Part shown: positions 44,886 through 54,144 of the stretch, piece after piece
Layout: each line of letters starts with the position of its first letter
How positions within the stretch are numbered: position 1 is the first letter of the stretch
NCBI GenBank assembly: GCA_032586195.1
Contig: JAWHQP010000007.1
Location: 73,115-137,114 of the forward strand
DNA length: 64,000 nucleotides
Direction of reading: 5' to 3'
Source of the DNA: JAWHQP01 sp032586195
GTDB taxonomy: Bacteria > Pseudomonadota > Gammaproteobacteria > Enterobacterales > Pasteurellaceae
Program-made: the position numbers and the translations under genes
Notes under the pieces: generated by a model
Database searches by the model: none
The model's input: the letters and a program-made list of their open reading frames with translations, nothing else
What the model was told of the DNA's origin: nothing

Positions 44886-45860
44886 ATGAAAAAATATTTT
44901 TCTTATATTGCAGTTGCTATTTTAGGTTTATCTATGATGGGTTGTAATGATAAATCTAATAATAAAAATGCAGACAATAATTATCCTAGCCAAACAATTA
45001 CTATTATTGTACCATTTAATGCTGGTGGTGATACTGATTTTCATGCACGAAATTTAGCAGCTTATTTAGAAAAAGAATTAGGTGTAAAAATTATTGTAAA
45101 TAATGTTTCAGGTGCAAATGGTAATGCTGGTATGCGACAAGTATTAAGAGCTAAACCCGATGGTTATACAGCATTATTTTTTCATGAGTCTATGTTAACC
45201 AATAAAGTCGTGGGTATCTCAACCCAGGCTCATGAAGCATTAGCACCTGTAGCAGCTACTATTGTAGATGATTCTTATGTTATTGCGGTTAATGCGAAGA
45301 GTGGTATGAAAAATCTTACTGATTTAGTTAACAAAGCAAAAGAAAAACCAGGTAATTTGCTATATGCATCTTCTGTTGGCGGTTATTCCTATTATTTAGG
45401 GAGAGTATTAGAGAAATTAGCACATATTGATTTTAATATTGTTGATGCGGGAGGAGGTACAGATCGAAATGCGGCATTATTAGCAGGTAAAATTGATATT
45501 AATGTTAATCCTTATGGTGTAATGAAATCCTATTTTGATTCAAAAGACTTTTTACCGTTAGCGGTTATTAATAAAAATCGTAATGTTCTTTTTCCTGATG
45601 TACCAACAGCTAAAGAGCAGGGTTATGCTTGGGAGGCGGAAAGATATTATTTTCTTAGTTTTCCTAAAGATACAAATGAAATTATTGTAAATAAAGTAGC
45701 TAATGCAATGAAAGTGGTAACTGAAAATCCTGAGTTTCGTAAAAAAACCGAGGATGCTTACAGTGTGTCACCAAAATTTGTTGGTACGCAGGAATTAAAA
45801 GAGCATCTTGATAAGAGTTTAGCAGAGTTTGAAAAAAATAAGGGTTTAGTGAATAACTAG
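44886..45860 (+). CDS. tctC: TctC-type substrate-binding lipoprotein
   Basis: A 324-residue solute-binding protein. The N-terminus ends in a lipobox LSMMGC (Cys near residue 20), so it is probably a lipoprotein, while most TctC proteins are soluble. ITIIVPFNAGGDTDFHARNLA is the family ligand loop, and NGNAGMRQVLRAKPDGYTALF follows. It binds the substrate for TctA/B in the periplasm. AAGGAG precedes ATG 44886. Confidence 0.88.
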   Translation: MKKYFSYIAVAILGLSMMGCNDKSNNKNADNNYPSQTITIIVPFNAGGDTDFHARNLAAYLEKELGVKIIVNNVSGANGNAGMRQVLRAKPDGYTALFFHESMLTNKVVGISTQAHEALAPVAATIVDDSYVIAVNAKSGMKNLTDLVNKAKEKPGNLLYASSVGGYSYYLGRVLEKLAHIDFNIVDAGGGTDRNAALLAGKIDINVNPYGVMKSYFDSKDFLPLAVINKNRNVLFPDVPTAKEQGYAWEAERYYFLSFPKDTNEIIVNKVANAMKVVTENPEFRKKTEDAYSVSPKFVGTQELKEHLDKSLAEFEKNKGLVNN

Positions 45861-45923
45861 TTATATTTGGGACAAACTATTTTACTATAAGGATATTAAT
45901 TCTAATATTTGAATGGAGGTAAT

Positions 45924-47022
45924 ATGAATAAACAAGCTAAACTTATACAATCTCAAATTAATCATAATATTAATCGGACTCGTCATAATGTACTATACGG
46001 TCTTGTGGGAAGTGCACTGTTATCCTTTTCAAAAATCGGTTTAACTCAGCCAGTAGGAAGATAGTAAATTTACGTTACCCGGATTCTGCCATAGAAATAC
46101 TTGATCCGTCATTTGCTAAATATCGTTTATATGCCGCCAGTGTAGAATGTTTGGCTACAGGTATGCGTTGGGTGGAAGGTCCCGCGTGGTTTGGTGATAG
46201 CCAGTTTTTATTGGTATCAGATATTCCGAATAATCGTATTATGCACTATGACTGTATAACTGGACAAATGAGTATATTTCGAGAACCGGCAAATAATTCA
46301 AATGGTATTATGCGCGATAAATATGGGCGGATATTGACCTGCGAACATTTAAACAAACGAGTCACACGTACAGAATATGATGGTTCGATTAAGATATTAG
46401 CTGATAGTTTTAATGGTAAACCGCTTAATTCACCAAATGACATAGTTGTTAAGTCGGATGGTTCCATTTGGTTTAGTGATCCGACGTTTGGTATTAATGG
46501 TTATTATGAAGGCCAAAAAGCTAAACCAGAACAACCGGATGGTGTGTATAGAATTGATCCTGAAACAGAGAACTTGGTCCGTGTTTTAGATGATTTATTA
46601 ATGCCTAATGGACTGGCATTTTCACCTGATGAAAAATATCTTTATATTGTTGGACGTTTTAAAGATACTCCTACAAAAAGACATTTATTCCGCTATAACG
46701 TTGGAAAAATGGTGACCTGAGTAATCAGACATTAATTTTTTCAGGTCATCCGGATGGTACGTTGGATGGCATAAAAGTAGATGTAGATGGCAATATCTGG
46801 GCAGGTTATGGTAGTACAACAAATAGTGAAGGCACATTATCTGTAGATATGGATGGTGTTATTATAATTAATCCGAAAGGTAAGCAAATTGGCCATATTC
46901 ATTTGCCGGAGCGCTGTGCTAACCTTTGCTTCGGCGGCGCGAAACGAAATCGTGTATTTATGGCGGCAAGCCATTCTGTTTATGCTCTTTATGTGGAAAC
47001 ACGAAGGGCCAGCTTTACTTAA
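45924..47022 (+). pseudogene. SMP-30/gluconolactonase family protein, split into three frames
   Basis: A leader starts at ATG 45924 behind GGAGG: NRTRHNVLYGLVGSALLSF, a hydrophobic export-signal-like stretch, stopping at 46062. The next frame carries LRYPDSAIEILDPSFAKYR and most of the beta-propeller (RWVEGPAWFGDSQFLLVSDIPNN, SPNDIVVKSDGSIWFSDPTFG, PNGLAFSPDEKYLYIVG) to a stop at 46718-46720. A third frame resumes with LDGIKVDVDGNIWAGYGS and ends FMAASHSVYALYVETRGA-like at 47022. One A added at AAGATAG (about 46060) or the A-run at 46031, and one at the A5 run near 46707, would restore a single protein of about 366 residues. It would hydrolyse a sugar-acid lactone, likely outside the cytoplasm. 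Confidence 0.85.
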
Positions 47023-47100
47023 TTTATAAGCTACCACTGCCTTCAGCCTTAACCTTAAAGTCTATTCAATCAATAAAAGCATAATAAAAAATACATATCT

Positions 47101-47129
47101 TTGCCGATTCATAGTATATGAATCGGCAA
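47101..47129 (+). terminator. Hairpin at the end of the acid-sugar operon
   Basis: TTGCCGATTCAT (47101-47112) and ATGAATCGGCAA (47118-47129) form a perfect 12-bp stem with a 5-base loop. The T-run after it is poor. It sits 79 bp past the lactonase stop. Confidence 0.65.
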
Positions 47130-47448
47130 CGTGTTTATTCCAAAATATTTATTCATATTAATTATATGTTGTACAACTTATTTTAATAAATTTAACTTAA
47201 TATTTTACTCTGAAAATAAATTTATTATCAATTTTATAAATAAAATCGTAGGTGTTATTATGATTTTCTATTTAAACTCAATTTGTTATTATGTATAATA
47301 AGTGTTAAATTTCTTTGCTTGGTTAACTTTACTTTAGTTACTGGACCGAACTTTATGCTGCCATGAGAGCATTTTTTGTTAAAATTTACTCTCGGAACTA
47401 TTTGTTCCATAGTATCAATAATAAAGTAATAAATGAGAAATAGAAACC
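47130..47448. other. AT-rich gap before the DeoR regulator
   Basis: No gene is seen. GGAAC-TATTT-GTTCC (47394-47408) is a small palindrome 41 bp before the deoR-type start and could be its operator. The rest is AT-rich without other recognisable signals. Confidence 0.4.
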
Positions 47449-48203
47449 ATGTTTGACAATCGCCAAGAACAAATCATTCTTTTCCTTAAAAATCATTCGA
47501 TTGCAACCGTAGATCAACTGGTTAAGTTTACTAATTCTTCACCAGCGACCATTCGTCGTGATTTAGTTAAATTAAGTGAAGAAGGCACTATTTTACGTAC
47601 TCATGGTGGTGTGAGTCTGAATCAGTTTATCGCTTATCAGCCAACAACAGATGAGAAATTATCCAAACAGATTTCAGAAAAAGAGCGGATTTCTAACTAC
47701 GCGGTATCCTTGATCGTACCGGGAAATTCTATTGTATTGGATGCGGGAACGACGACCTCATTGATTGCCAAAAAATAGCACATATGTCATTACGAGTGAT
47801 TACCACGGATCTGCGTATTGCCTTAATGTTATCTGAATATAAACAGATTGAAGTGTTGATGACCGGCGGACGAATTGATAACAGCAGTCAGTCCTGTGTT
47901 GGTTCTCATAGCCAGTATTTTTTAGAGAATATTTATCCCGATTTTGCATTTGTGAGCTGTAATTCCTGGTCGATGGAAAAAGGTGTAACCGCACCGACAG
48001 AAGAAAAAGCCTATTTGAAACGGGTATTGGCCCAGAATGCCAAACAACGTATTTTAGTGGCGGATAGCAGTAAATATGGTAAATATTCTTTGTTTAGCGT
48101 GTTGCCGCTTAATCAATTTTCAATGGTCATTACAGATAAAAATTTGAATAAAGATGAGCAGATAAAAATAGGTAATGAAAATTTTAAGTTAATTTTAACT
48201 TAA
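47449..48203 (+). pseudogene. DeoR-family regulator, frameshifted in an A-run
   Basis: The first frame (47449-47778) gives the DeoR helix-turn-helix (HSIATVDQLVKFTNSSPATIRRDLVKLSEEG, then LRTHGGVSL) and the start of the effector domain up to DAGTTTSLIAKK, then TAG. The second frame continues IAHMSLRVITTDLRIALML, through MTGGRI and VADSSKYGK to 48203. One more A in the six-A run 47770-47775 would join them into about 252 codons, the normal family length. DeoR proteins repress sugar operons and respond to phosphorylated sugars bound in the C-terminal domain. It is the likely local repressor of the operon upstream. Confidence 0.85.
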
Positions 48204-48520
48204 TATGTAGCAGAACAATTAGTCTCATTCAACACTAAAAAACTATTAATCTTATATTTATTTTTCAGTTGATTTAAAATATGAGATTCTTGTTCTAAGT
48301 TACTTAGATGAAACATGTTATTAATGTGGAGAAAATAAAAGTTTAATTAAGCAATTATTATAAATAAAGTAATTTATTTTATTGATTTTAGATGAGTATT
48401 CACAATTGTCATATAAATTATCTCTTAGTTTATCGTAAGAGTTTTTGATCCAGCAAGCTTTGATCGGTAGTTTTGTTCTAAGACCTGATAATAACCCGAT
48501 ACATATTTACACACATAACG
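48204..48520. other. AT-rich gap without a recognisable gene
   Basis: Between the DeoR gene and the next terminator, no reading frame with family features and no RNA signature is visible. It marks the right edge of the AT-rich island. Confidence 0.4.
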
Positions 48521-48527
48521 AGAAAAA

Positions 48528-48558
48528 GGCACAAAACCCGATTCATTGGGTTTTTGCC
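48528..48558. terminator. Hairpin between deoR-type gene and cfa
   Basis: The stem is built on AAAACCC and GGGTTTT, extended by outer GGC/GCC, with A- and T-rich flanks, so it could act on both strands. A USS (ACCGCACTT) follows at about 48600. Confidence 0.6.
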
Positions 48559-48653
48559 GTCAGTTAAAATTTCCCTAGCGAAAAAATTCGCTTTTTCAGC
48601 ACCGCACTTTAAGCATTAGCCGGCCGATATTCTCAATATTTCCCGATATTGAA

Positions 48654-49778
48654 TTACCGATATACTCTGATTCCGCCTTTTACACCATGCGGGCTGAAGA
48701 GAATCTGCCATAGCTGAATATCGCGGGCGCGGAAGGCACCGGCGCAGCAATTCAGATAATAACTGAACATCCGTTTAAAACGCTCGTTATAATTGCTAGA
48801 TAAACGGCTCCAGTTGGCTGTAAAATTTTCATACCATGCCATTAAGGTACGATCATAATCTGCACCGAAATTATGCCAGTCTTCCATCACAAAACGGCCT
48901 TCCGATGCTTTGGCGATATGTAATACCGAAGGCAGGCAGCCGTTCGGGAAGATATATTTATTGATCCAGCTATCGACGTCATTATCGGTCTTGTTGGAAC
49001 CGATGGTATGTAATAAAAATAAACCGTCAAGTTTGAGAATTTTGCTCACTACTTTAAAATAAGTCCGATAGTTTTTAGGGCCGACATGTTCAAACATGCC
49101 CACCGATACGATGCGATCATATTTATCTTTTAATTCGCGGTAGTCTTGTAATAAAATCTCAACCTTCAATCCTTTACAGCGCTGCGCAGCTAATTCCTGC
49201 TGTTCTTTCGATATGGTGACACCGGTGACGCTTACTCCGTAGTGAGTTGCCGCATAACTTGCCAGACCGCCCCAGCCGCAACCGATGTCCAATAGTTTCA
49301 TTCCCGGTTTCAGCTGTAATTTTTCGCAGATCATTTTCAATTTATTCTGCTGTGCCTGTTCGAGGTTATCCGCATCCTTCCAGTAACCGCAGGAATATTG
49401 CATATAAGGGTCAAGCATTGCTTCAAACAGATCGTTACCTAAATCGTAATGTTCGCGGCCGACAATCCAAGCTCGGCGGCGAGATTGCAGATTAATGGTT
49501 TTAATAACGATGATATGCAGAAGACTGCGGATATGTTTAGGCAGTTTTTTATCGAGGTGCGCTTCAAGAATTTTGGTGAAAAGCTGATCTAATCGGGCAC
49601 AATCCCACCAGCCGTCCATGTAGCTTTCACCGAGTCCGAGCGAACCGTCAGTAAGTACGCGGTTGTACATCTCTTCATTGTGGATTTGAATATCATAAGG
49701 AGCCGAACCGTTCGGTGTGATGCCGATACGATTCAGCATATCATGGATAATTTCTTTGCTTTTGTTGATATTATTCAT
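48654..49778 (-). CDS. cfa: Cyclopropane-fatty-acyl-phospholipid synthase
   Basis: A 374-residue SAM-dependent enzyme that adds a methylene bridge to unsaturated fatty acids in membrane phospholipids. SAM motif I is LLDIGCGWGGLASYAA; YDLGNDLFEAMLDPYMQYSCGYW and VGMFEHVGPKNYRTYF are Cfa signatures, the latter with the bicarbonate-binding Glu/His. C-terminal YYLNCCAGAFRARDIQLWQILFS is also typical. Length is close to E. coli Cfa (382). GAGGGAG precedes ATG 49778. It protects against acid and other stresses in relatives. Confidence 0.95.
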   Translation of the reverse strand: MNNINKSKEIIHDMLNRIGITPNGSAPYDIQIHNEEMYNRVLTDGSLGLGESYMDGWWDCARLDQLFTKILEAHLDKKLPKHIRSLLHIIVIKTINLQSRRRAWIVGREHYDLGNDLFEAMLDPYMQYSCGYWKDADNLEQAQQNKLKMICEKLQLKPGMKLLDIGCGWGGLASYAATHYGVSVTGVTISKEQQELAAQRCKGLKVEILLQDYRELKDKYDRIVSVGMFEHVGPKNYRTYFKVVSKILKLDGLFLLHTIGSNKTDNDVDSWINKYIFPNGCLPSVLHIAKASEGRFVMEDWHNFGADYDRTLMAWYENFTANWSRLSSNYNERFKRMFSYYLNCCAGAFRARDIQLWQILFSPHGVKGGIRVYR

Positions 49779-49911
49779 TACTTTTCTCCCTCTTAAGGTA
49801 TTTATATAAAGGTGTTACTGCTAACTTACCAGTATTTTGCAATGAACGGCATCTTGTTTAGTTAAAAATAATAATGTATTCGAAGAAAGGTTAATAGTCT
49901 TTATAAGAAGA

Positions 49912-50190
49912 CTAATCAGTCTGATTTAAGCCGAGAAAATCTCCCACCTCGTGTTCCAGTTGGCTCATGGCTATGAGAGCTTCCTGCGTTTGTTTCGCCT
50001 CGTCTTCGTCAATAATACTCATGGCGAAACCGACGTGTACCAACACCCATTTGCCCAGCAGAGTTTGCGGATCGTCTTCGCAAATCAGTGAAATATTAAC
50101 TTCCCGCTGCACGCCGCATACATCAACGGTTGCCGGTTGGAATTCGTTTTCACCGATTTTTACAATTTGCCCGGGTACGCCTAAACACAT
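49912..50190 (-). CDS. hybG: Hydrogenase-2 maturation chaperone HybG (HypC family)
   Basis: A 92-residue HypC/HybG protein. The N-terminal MCLGVPGQIV has the essential Cys2 that binds the iron with its CN/CO ligands; GVQREVNISL and LLGKWVLVHVGFAMSIIDEDEA complete the OB-like fold. It carries the Fe(CN)2CO group to the large subunit precursor. It closes the hyb operon, 25 bp after hybE. Confidence 0.93.
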   Translation of the reverse strand: MCLGVPGQIVKIGENEFQPATVDVCGVQREVNISLICEDDPQTLLGKWVLVHVGFAMSIIDEDEAKQTQEALIAMSQLEHEVGDFLGLNQTD

Positions 50191-50215
50191 AATAACCTCT
50201 TGTTGAATAATGCCG

Positions 50216-50716
50216 CTATTTTACCATTGCCGTAAAAATATTGCGACGGTTGAAGTCTGGAGCGGTTTGTTGTACGGGTAACGATAACGACATCGTCAGA
50301 CAATCTTTTGCCAGCTGAACGGCCTGCGTTTCGGTGAGCTGTTTTTTCAACGGTGAAATTAATGAACAGCTTAAATACTGCGGAATATTTGCCAGGCTGC
50401 TGACGGTAAACATAAAGGTTTTATAGGGCAGCCGTACCGCAATTTTATCACCGAGTTTACGCCAATCCCATACTTGATCAGGCCCCGGCAGCACCAGCAG
50501 GCTTAGCATCCATGGTGTAACCACCGTGCCGATCCATTGATTTTCAAATAGAATAAATTTAGGACAGAAACAAGGCACTTCCTGTCGATAAAAAGGCAGA
50601 TCACGCATATTGGCCTTGATTTTTTCCATTTCCGCCTGAAATAGAACTGATGGATTTTGGGTAAACCCTTCCACCTGATGTAAAAGTGCGGTGCTGTTTT
50701 CGGGAGTTTTATACAT
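50216..50716 (-). CDS. hybE: Hydrogenase-2 assembly chaperone HybE
   Basis: A 166-residue protein resembling E. coli HybE (162), the chaperone that holds back export of the HybO/HybC precursor pair until cofactors are in place. Cys-rich QEVPCFCPKFILFENQWIGTVVTPWMLSLLVLPGP is the family core. ATG 50716 lies 13 bp after hybD; an in-frame TTG at 50737 overlaps hybD and would add seven residues. A USS lies near the start. Confidence 0.9.
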   Translation of the reverse strand: MYKTPENSTALLHQVEGFTQNPSVLFQAEMEKIKANMRDLPFYRQEVPCFCPKFILFENQWIGTVVTPWMLSLLVLPGPDQVWDWRKLGDKIAVRLPYKTFMFTVSSLANIPQYLSCSLISPLKKQLTETQAVQLAKDCLTMSLSLPVQQTAPDFNRRNIFTAMVK

Positions 50717-50729
50717 AATATTGTGCCGT

Positions 50730-51209
50730 TTATTCAAAAATAATCGCGGGCAAACCCAGCCGCCGTAACTGCTGCTGCAAACAATCCAGTATGGCCGGCA
50801 GTCGGTTTTGGATGGTTTGGGTCAAGCCGATATGCGAATCAAGAGATTCGGGCTGAATGCCGATCAGACATAAATGCCGCGGATATTCATCGGTCAGTTT
50901 TAAGGCGGAAAGCACATCACTTAAACCCAGCTGGTGCGGCGAGATTTTCCGCCCGAACATGGCGGGCACTTCTTCATCATTCAGCACAATAATATCGCCC
51001 GGTTGTTTATCCGCAAGCACAGCGTCAATAACGATGATGTGCTCTCTGCCGGCCATTTCATCCAGCAGTTCCATGCCGCTGGTGCCGCCATCAAGCAGGT
51101 CAAAGTGCGGTGTTATATTTTTGAGTTTTTCAAGCTCCTGCACTATCCGCGCACCGACGCCTTCATCCGACAGCAAAATATTGCCGATACCTAGAATGAG
51201 CGGCTTCAT
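50730..51209 (-). CDS. hybD: Hydrogenase-2 maturation endopeptidase HybD
   Basis: A 159-residue nickel-dependent protease that cuts the C-terminal tail from HybC. PLILGIGNILLSDEGVGARIVQEL has the first nickel ligand (Glu near residue 16), LLDGGTSGMELLDEM includes the second site, and a His in ISPHQLGLSDVL the third. The start is ATG 51209, overlapping the hybC stop (TAATG), so the two are coupled. A USS lies inside near 51103. Confidence 0.94.
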   Translation of the reverse strand: MKPLILGIGNILLSDEGVGARIVQELEKLKNITPHFDLLDGGTSGMELLDEMAGREHIIVIDAVLADKQPGDIIVLNDEEVPAMFGRKISPHQLGLSDVLSALKLTDEYPRHLCLIGIQPESLDSHIGLTQTIQNRLPAILDCLQQQLRRLGLPAIIFE

Positions 51210-52918
51210 TACAGCACCTTCACTCGGGTGACTTCGCCGTTTTCCGTGTTCACCACGTGTACCGCGCAGGACATACAAGGGTCGAAGGAGTGAATGGTTC
51301 GCACCACTTCCAGCGGCTTGGTCGGATCGGCGACAGGCGTGCCGATAATAGACAACTCATATGGTCCGAGGGCGTCATTTTGATTGCGCGGACCGGAATT
51401 CCAGGTGGAAGGCACCACCGCTTGATAATTTTCGATTTTGCCGTCTTTGATCACCACCCAGTGCGAAAGCATACCGCGCGGCACTTCTCCGAAGCCGACG
51501 CCGCGGAATTCACCGGTGGCCGGAATCTCCGTTTTAATATAAGCCACGGTATCACCGCGACCGATGTTCTCAATGAGCAGCTGCCATTGTTCGGAAAGAA
51601 TATCATTTAATACGGCACAATGAACCGAACGGCCGATAATCCGTCCGAGCGTGGAATGTAAATCCTTGGTTGCCAGACTTGAACCGGTCGCCTTTTCATA
51701 TACCGCTTTTAATTGATTGAAATGGCTTACCGTACGTGGATTGCCGGCGGCTAAATTGGTCAGCAGATAGGCCAACGGACCGACTTCTACCACCTTATCG
51801 TAGAAAGAAGGCGCTTTTACCCATGAATATTTGGCGTCTTCATGCCAGCCGGTGTATTTCGGACGGGTTAAACCAACCCAAGGTTCAAGGGCCGCGTCAT
51901 CTTCATACCATGCGTGTTTACCGCTTTCTTTGACACCTTTAACCACAAATTCGTCTTTTTGTTGAGTGATAAGTTTAAAACTGTCCAGGTCAAAATTTTC
52001 AATGTAGCCACCGTTTAATGCAAATACGGAATTATCCGCATCTTGCGGAAATTCCGGTACGGCAAGGTAATTACCCGAGGTTTTTCCCAGCTGCAGCCAT
52101 TCCGGATAGTAAGCGGCGAAAACGGCGGCATCCACGTTATAAACCTGATTGATAAAATCCCCTAGGCGATCGATGCATGCTTTTACGTACAGCAAACGTT
52201 CCATATTAAGCACCGCCTCGGAATCCAGATTAATAGGGTTCGCCACCCCGCCGATAGCAAGATTCTGAATATGCGGTGATTTACCGCCCAGTAATGCCAC
52301 AACGCGGTTAGCGTCACGCTGACATTCAAGCGCTTGTAAATAGTGGGCAACCGCGATTAAGTTGACTTCCGGCGGCAGTTTCATTGCCGGGTGACCGAAA
52401 TAACCGTTCTGGAAAATGCCTAATTGACCGCTTTCAGCCAGTTTTTTCACTTTATTTTGTACATTACGGAATTCGTTTTCGCTGTTTAACGACCAGGTGG
52501 AAATACCCTTCAGCATTGCAGCGGCTTTGGCGGGATCAGCGTTTAACGCGGAGGTAATATCAACCCAGTCCATGGCGGATAATTGATAAAAATGCACAAT
52601 GTGATCATGAATACTGTGCGCCGCCAGAATCATATTGCGGATATATTGTGCGTTGACCGGCACTTTGGCGCCGATAGCGTCTTCCACCGCCCGCACGCTC
52701 ATAATAGCGTGAACGGTGGTGCATACGCCGCAGATACGCTGCATAATCATCCATGCATCACGCGGATCGGCCCCTTTCACGATATTTTCCATACCTCGCC
52801 ACATAGTACCGCTTGACCATGCGTTGGTGACAACGCCGTTTTCAATATCACAATCAATGCGTAAATGTCCCTCGATACGTGTGATAGGGTCAATAGTGAT
52901 ACGTTTTTTATCAGTCAT
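51209..52918 (-). CDS. hybC: Hydrogenase-2 large subunit
   Basis: A 569-residue [NiFe]-hydrogenase catalytic subunit. The four nickel-binding Cys lie in RICGVCTT (N-terminal) and DPCMSCAVHVV (C-terminal); cleavage by HybD after the His of this motif would remove VNTENGEVTRVKVL. It matches E. coli HybC end to end. Both positions that can be Sec in other hydrogenases are Cys here. It oxidises H2 at the periplasmic face with HybO. It overlaps hybB by 4 bp. Confidence 0.97.
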   Translation of the reverse strand: MTDKKRITIDPITRIEGHLRIDCDIENGVVTNAWSSGTMWRGMENIVKGADPRDAWMIMQRICGVCTTVHAIMSVRAVEDAIGAKVPVNAQYIRNMILAAHSIHDHIVHFYQLSAMDWVDITSALNADPAKAAAMLKGISTWSLNSENEFRNVQNKVKKLAESGQLGIFQNGYFGHPAMKLPPEVNLIAVAHYLQALECQRDANRVVALLGGKSPHIQNLAIGGVANPINLDSEAVLNMERLLYVKACIDRLGDFINQVYNVDAAVFAAYYPEWLQLGKTSGNYLAVPEFPQDADNSVFALNGGYIENFDLDSFKLITQQKDEFVVKGVKESGKHAWYEDDAALEPWVGLTRPKYTGWHEDAKYSWVKAPSFYDKVVEVGPLAYLLTNLAAGNPRTVSHFNQLKAVYEKATGSSLATKDLHSTLGRIIGRSVHCAVLNDILSEQWQLLIENIGRGDTVAYIKTEIPATGEFRGVGFGEVPRGMLSHWVVIKDGKIENYQAVVPSTWNSGPRNQNDALGPYELSIIGTPVADPTKPLEVVRTIHSFDPCMSCAVHVVNTENGEVTRVKVL

Positions 52919-54144
52919 GCTTTTTCTCCGCTAATTTTTTCGCTGAACGCCGCTTTTTCGGCAATAATGTGTTCCGCATTTTCGGTTTGTGCTTCTTTCA
53001 GCACAGGTAATACCGGGAATAATCGAACAATTAAAATATAGGCACAAACTTCAATGGATACGAAACCGATTGAAATTAATAATTCTTGTGCCGATGGAAA
53101 ATATTTATAGCCGTTGCCCGGATTGTACATAATCAAGGAATAGTCCATCCGCCATAAAGCCGCACCGATCAACATACTGAGGGCGGAAATAAACAGCCAA
53201 CGACCGTCGGATTTTCTGTTGCCGAGGAAAAGTGTTAACAACGGCAGCACCATTAACCATACTTCCAGCCAGAACATCCAGGCTTCGAATTTGTTTAATT
53301 TATCGAATCCCATAACGTAGCGTAATTTGTCGTGATAAATCAGCTCGGCAAAACGGCACACCAAAAATGCTCCAATCAGCACCGCAGTAACGCGGATTAA
53401 TTTGGTGAAGAGATACCGTTCGTCCGGCGTTTTGCCGGATAAGCCCGCCCGCACCAATGAACCTTCAAAAATCACAATGGAAAAACCCATTATGAATGCG
53501 GTTAATAAGGATAAGATTGGCAACATTTCATAGCTTTGCCATACGGGATGAACCTTGTGACCCGCCACGATCATCAATGATCCCATGGAAGACTGGTGCA
53601 TCATCGGCAGCAGCGCACCGAGAGCGATGACAAAGAACATGATTTTATTCAGTTTATCAAACCATTTTCTTAAACCGAAGCGACCGAGCCATACCGGCGC
53701 GAATTCAAGGGTTACCACAAAGATATAAATGGTCATACAAACCGCGGTTTCAAAAAGTACCGAATTGGTATTAAATTGGCCCGGTAAATAGAAATAAGGC
53801 AAATGCCAGTAACGCCCCATATCAATGGTGATAGACAGGCCGCCCAGACTATAACCGAACAAGCTCGCTAATAAGGCCGGGCGCACTAAGCCGTGATATC
53901 TGCCTTTATTGAAAATATATACCGTCCAAGCTAATGCCCAACCGCCGCAGGCAAAGCCGGTGCCGACCAATAAATCAAAGGCGATCCACAGCCCCCAGGG
54001 ATAGCCGCCGTTTAAGGCGGTAACCGAGCCGATACCGAATACTAAACGTTTTAAGATCAACAGAATACAGATTACCGCAAGCGGAGCAAAAAACAGAATC
54101 GCGGCAGAAATCAGTCTCCCACCGATCGGACGTGGACTACTCAT
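52915..54144 (-). CDS. hybB: Hydrogenase-2 membrane quinone-reducing subunit
   Basis: A 409-residue NrfD/HybB-family protein with about ten transmembrane helices. It passes electrons from HybA to menaquinone. YPWGLWIAFDLLVGTGFACGGWALAWTVYIF and HQSSMGSLMIVAGHKVHPVWQ are family signatures. It overlaps hybA by 8 bp and hybC by 4 bp, so translation is coupled. Confidence 0.95.
   Translation of the reverse strand: MSSPRPIGGRLISAAILFFAPLAVICILLILKRLVFGIGSVTALNGGYPWGLWIAFDLLVGTGFACGGWALAWTVYIFNKGRYHGLVRPALLASLFGYSLGGLSITIDMGRYWHLPYFYLPGQFNTNSVLFETAVCMTIYIFVVTLEFAPVWLGRFGLRKWFDKLNKIMFFVIALGALLPMMHQSSMGSLMIVAGHKVHPVWQSYEMLPILSLLTAFIMGFSIVIFEGSLVRAGLSGKTPDERYLFTKLIRVTAVLIGAFLVCRFAELIYHDKLRYVMGFDKLNKFEAWMFWLEVWLMVLPLLTLFLGNRKSDGRWLFISALSMLIGAALWRMDYSLIMYNPGNGYKYFPSAQELLISIGFVSIEVCAYILIVRLFPVLPVLKEAQTENAEHIIAEKAAFSEKISGEKA

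Noticed and set aside
51209..52918. Possible selenocysteine in the hydrogenase large subunit, suggested by the nearby sel genes
   Set aside because: Both Cys pairs are encoded by Cys codons and the frame has no internal UGA.
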